Positions 61,483-64,000 of a stretch of 64,000 bases of DNA are shown here, piece by piece. The translations under genes and the position numbers were made by a program. The DNA comes from Bacteroidota bacterium (lineage in GTDB: Bacteria > Bacteroidota > Bacteroidia > Chitinophagales > Chitinophagaceae). The stretch spans positions 1 through 64,000 of the forward strand of contig JAEZAM010000036.1 of the NCBI GenBank assembly GCA_023430465.1, given 5' to 3'. The notes below the pieces were generated by a model, which was not told where the DNA came from, did no database searches, and saw only the letters and a program-made list of their open reading frames with translations. The stretch's first letter is position 1; each line of letters opens with the position of its first letter.

Positions 61483-61905
61483 ATGGAACACTTGACAAGT
61501 GATGCAAAAAGGCCTGGCCGGGGTGCCCGAAAGTTTTTCCGAACGTTTGTTATTCTCTTGATCCTCGGCCTCGGTATCTTCTTCTATTTCCGGTTTTATT
61601 TTCCCTACACCAGTGACGGCGTGAAGTCGGGCTACCTGAATTATGCTGTGAAGAAAGGGCATATTTTCAAAACATACGAAGGCAAACTAATCCAGGAAGG
61701 CATCAGAAGCCGCACAGTCGGGTCCGTACAATCAAACGAATTTGAATTTTCTATCAGGGATAAAAAAGTCTTTGAGATCCTCAAGATCAACAGCGGGAAA
61801 ATCTTTGATCTGCATTACAAGGAATATTATGGTGTGTTGCCCTGGCGGGGTAATACCCGCTATATCGTGGACAGCATCATCTCAATGCGGGAACCGCCAC
61901 GCTGA
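61483..61905 (+). CDS. Small single-pass membrane protein, conserved in Bacteroidota
   Basis: 140 aa. A basic N-terminus is followed by one membrane segment (about 23-42, FVILLILGLGIFFYFRFYF) and an extracytoplasmic domain (SDGVKSGYLNYAVKKGHIFK, TYEGKLIQEGI, PWRGNTRYIVDSI). Proteins of this pattern are often labelled 6-phosphogluconate dehydrogenase in Bacteroidota databases, but there is no Rossmann motif and no resemblance to that enzyme. The function is unknown. It is divergent from the arg operon. Confidence 0.8.
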   Translation: MEHLTSDAKRPGRGARKFFRTFVILLILGLGIFFYFRFYFPYTSDGVKSGYLNYAVKKGHIFKTYEGKLIQEGIRSRTVGSVQSNEFEFSIRDKKVFEILKINSGKIFDLHYKEYYGVLPWRGNTRYIVDSIISMREPPR

Positions 61906-62604
61906 TCATTGCGCCAGCAGGATAAAGATGGCTGGCCGCTTGTGAATATCGATCTTCTCTTTTTTCCATTGTCCTACCGTTTGAGTCCTGACGGATTCGC
62001 CCCCACTGGTGAGATCAACCGCAATACAAAGGCGGGTGCTCTCGTGAAGCGTCTTCAGCATCGTTTCAATAAGTTGGTTATTGCGGTAAGGAGTTTCGAT
62101 GAAGATCTGCGAGCTCCGATGTTTTCTGCTGTAAGCCTCCAGGTCTTTCAGTTGCCGGGTGCGTTCCTGGTTATCAATAGGCAGATAGCCGACAAACTGG
62201 AACTGCTGCCCGTTCATGCCACTGGCCATGAGGGCCAGCAGGATGGAACTTGGCCCGGTGAGCGGTTTCACCGTAGCACCAACCTCATGCGCAGCGCCGG
62301 CCAGTACCTGCCCGGGGTCTGCCACGCCAGGGCAGCCCGCTTCGCTGATGATGCCTATGTTTTTATTTTCTCCCAGTCGCTGCCGGAAAACCTGTTTTAC
62401 GTCCTCTTCCGCCTTGTGGATCGTGTGCCACTCATAATCATCGATCACCATTTCCTTCCACAATGATTTTAAAAAACGCCGCGCAGATCGTTCATTTTCC
62501 ACAAAAAATACCTGGCAATCACGGACCGCATCCACTACGTAAGGTGGTATGGTGTGCAGCGCCTGCGGATCAAGAAAACTGGGAATGAGATAGACGGTGG
62601 GCAT
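61906..62604 (-). CDS. SAM-dependent methyltransferase, RsmI-like (tetrapyrrole methylase fold)
   Basis: 232 aa. Visible motifs are VYLIPSFLDP, CQVFFVENERSARRFLKSL, NIGIISEAGCPGVADPGQVL, VKPLTGPSSILLALMASGMN and FIETPYRNNQLIETML, all from the RsmI family, which 2'-O-methylates C1402 of 16S rRNA. It is shorter than full RsmI and lacks the C-terminal tail, as in the compact Bacteroidota version. Its start shares one base with the stop of the EI24 gene (TGATG). Confidence 0.88.
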   Translation of the reverse strand: MPTVYLIPSFLDPQALHTIPPYVVDAVRDCQVFFVENERSARRFLKSLWKEMVIDDYEWHTIHKAEEDVKQVFRQRLGENKNIGIISEAGCPGVADPGQVLAGAAHEVGATVKPLTGPSSILLALMASGMNGQQFQFVGYLPIDNQERTRQLKDLEAYSRKHRSSQIFIETPYRNNQLIETMLKTLHESTRLCIAVDLTSGGESVRTQTVGQWKKEKIDIHKRPAIFILLAQ

Positions 62605-63350
62605 CAGTTCTTTTTCACTTTATGTACAGTGAGCGTAGCGGCAATGATGGCATAGGCTGGTGCGAAGAAGACGGCGACATGCATCAGGTAAAAAAGGATA
62701 CCGTCAGCAATGGCGAGCCCTTTGTGTCGGCCAATAAAGTGCATGCTTTGCTGGGTCGTGTAGCCGGAGCGGGCAAGGCTGTAGTCCAGCATGGAAAAAC
62801 CGTAGTAATAACATTCCATCAACAGCACGATGAGCGGAGTGATCCAGCCGATCACCGGAATGAGGCAAAGAAAGAGAAGGGCCACCATATAGACCGTTTG
62901 CCAGCCACAATTTCGCAGGGCTATAAAAATTCCGCGGCCGGCTTCTTTCCGGATCTCCGCCCAGCCGGGTGCATGATCATCATTCTCCAGGATAGATTCC
63001 GTTTTGCGGCTGATATAGGCAAAGACAGGCGAGCCGATGATGAGGCAGATATATTTAAATAAAGAAAAATAAAAAAGCAGGAGCGTCAGCCAAAGGATGA
63101 TACCGGCAAGCGTGAACAGGAAACCGAGCAGGCTGTTCTGAAATTTCTGGATCCAGTCGCTCAGGTGCAGGATATGCGTAACATACTCGATAACGGCGGT
63201 GGCGGATTTACCGAAGAAATACATGGCGGTGATGAACAGCAGCGTATAGATCAATCCCGGAACGATCACCCATTTCCACAACTTGTGCTTGATGATGAAG
63301 CGATGGGCTTCACCCCAGGCCTGTATCGTTATGACAATTTCTTTAAGCAA
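62604..63350 (-). CDS. EI24 domain membrane protein (CysZ-like)
   Basis: 248 aa with about five to six membrane segments (KWVIVPGLIYTLLFITAMYF; LLGFLFTLAGIILWLTLLLF; VYMVALLFLCLIPVIGWITP; DGILFYLMHVAVFFAPAYAI). The EI24 family pattern is seen in MECYYYGFSMLDYSLARSGY. CysZ members transport sulfate; the role of this branch is not established. I chose the TTG start at 63350 (LLKEIVITIQAWGEAHRFII), since the upstream frame to 63488 crosses the opposite promoter region. Coupled to the methyltransferase gene downstream. Confidence 0.78.
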   Translation of the reverse strand: MLKEIVITIQAWGEAHRFIIKHKLWKWVIVPGLIYTLLFITAMYFFGKSATAVIEYVTHILHLSDWIQKFQNSLLGFLFTLAGIILWLTLLLFYFSLFKYICLIIGSPVFAYISRKTESILENDDHAPGWAEIRKEAGRGIFIALRNCGWQTVYMVALLFLCLIPVIGWITPLIVLLMECYYYGFSMLDYSLARSGYTTQQSMHFIGRHKGLAIADGILFYLMHVAVFFAPAYAIIAATLTVHKVKKN

Positions 63351-63427
63351 ATTTTTCTTTAATATGGTAAATATAGTAAACACTGCGGGTAATAGCTGCC
63401 GAATGGAAACAGCAGTAATTTTACCGG

Positions 63428-64000
63428 ATGAAAAAGATACCGGCAGATTTCTATTATGAACAGGATGTACTGGCGGCAACTGAGGCATTGATGGGCAAGT
63501 TGATCGTGACCAAATTTGCTGAAGAACTGACCGTGTCGAGGATAGTGGAACTGGAAGCCTATGCCGGTGTGCATGACAAGGCCTCGCATGCTTCGGGTGG
63601 CCGGCGAACCAAACGAAATGAGATCATGTATGGACCCGGAGGATACGCCTATGTGTATCTCTGTTATGGCATACATCATTTATTCAATATTGTCACTAAC
63701 ATCGAAGGCATACCCCATGCGATCCTTGTCAGGTCCGCAGAGCCGGTCATCGGCATGGATATCATGCTTGACCGGTCGGGAAAACTGAAAGCAGACAATA
63801 CAATCACACGAGGGCCGGGAAATTTTTCCAGGGCAATGGGTATAAGGACCTCGCACAATGGGATATCGCTGCAATCGGAGCAGCTCCATGTGGCGGATGA
63901 TGGATTCAGCTTTCCACCCTCGTTGATTAAGCGGTCGGCAAGGATCGGGGTGGCCTATGCAGCGGAGGACGCACTGCTGCCTTACCGATATTATGTGCAG
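63428..64000 (+). CDS. DNA-3-methyladenine glycosylase (AAG/MPG family), 3' end cut
   Basis: 191 codons from ATG 63428 to the window edge with no stop. Family motifs are KIPADFYYEQDVLAATEALM, VELEAYAGVHDKASHASGGR (catalytic Glu in the E-A-Y block), RNEIMYGPGGYAYVYLCYGI, HHLFNIVTN, AILVRSAEP, TRGPGNFSRAMGI and RIGVAYAAEDALLPYRYYV. It removes alkylated and deaminated purines such as 3-methyladenine in base excision repair. Only about ten C-terminal residues are likely missing. It is divergent from the EI24 gene. Confidence 0.95.
   Translation, partial: MKKIPADFYYEQDVLAATEALMGKLIVTKFAEELTVSRIVELEAYAGVHDKASHASGGRRTKRNEIMYGPGGYAYVYLCYGIHHLFNIVTNIEGIPHAILVRSAEPVIGMDIMLDRSGKLKADNTITRGPGNFSRAMGIRTSHNGISLQSEQLHVADDGFSFPPSLIKRSARIGVAYAAEDALLPYRYYVQ

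Noticed and set aside
61483..61905. 6-phosphogluconate dehydrogenase
   Set aside because: A 140-aa single-pass membrane protein without a Rossmann motif cannot be this enzyme; the label is a known type of annotation carry-over.

Overview
The window looks like a chromosomal segment of a member of the Bacteroidota, most likely the Chitinophagales/Chitinophagaceae. The grounds are a SusC/SusD polysaccharide utilization locus (PUL) with a hybrid two-component regulator, type IX secretion/gliding components (PorV, a GldJ-type lipoprotein, a cargo protein with SprB-like repeats and a C-terminal sorting domain), bacillithiol synthesis (BshA), an arginine operon with the Bacteroidota-type carbamoyltransferase, and TAnnTTTG-type -7 promoter elements. 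No rRNA, CRISPR array or transposase was seen.

Layout. 1-2480: a tRNA-Ser(GGA) gene and several 145-162 bp units built from its 3' part, lying in inverted orientation on both sides of tatD and a polysaccharide deacetylase. 2760-3576: a RelE/HigB-like toxin and XRE antitoxin pair. 3637-5536: an AraC regulator with an aldo/keto reductase. 5702-13148: a five-gene minus-strand operon of exported proteins (Hcp-like, CARDB-like, TPR, lipoprotein, PD40 propeller), divergent from a TPR histidine kinase and NarL-type regulator (13344-15923). 16037-18627: SDR, second AraC regulator, DHCW cupin. 18709-20498: an A+T-rich two-gene unit, an OLD/RecF-like ATPase coupled to a protein with an acidic E...DxD pattern, a candidate defence system. 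20519-21724: a Bcr/CflA efflux pump. 21794-37458: a compact PUL (HTCS, GH31 with PA14, SusC, SusD, IPT/TIG surface glycan-binding protein, GH2) whose enzymes suit galactosylated xyloglucan oligosaccharides. 37507-41199: a large type IX cargo protein with five Cys-rich repeats. 41451-46803: TauE/SafE permease, murF, gldJ, porV. 46901-52798: ispF, dut, DUF4292 lipoprotein, EnvC-like protein, bshA, M28 peptidase. 52851-61175: an eight-gene arginine operon (GNAT, argG, argC, argD, argF', argB, argE, argH). 61483-64000: small membrane protein, RsmI-like methyltransferase, EI24 protein and a 3-methyladenine DNA glycosylase cut by the window edge.

The most notable points are the tRNA-derived repeat units, the ATPase/acidic-protein pair, the exported operon with a signal-peptide-bearing Hcp-like protein, and argC, which follows argG in the same frame after a single stop codon and has no ATG, GTG, TTG or CTG start ahead of its NADP-binding motif. 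Gene starts were chosen by homology-like N-termini, signal peptides and neighbour spacing; no database search was possible.
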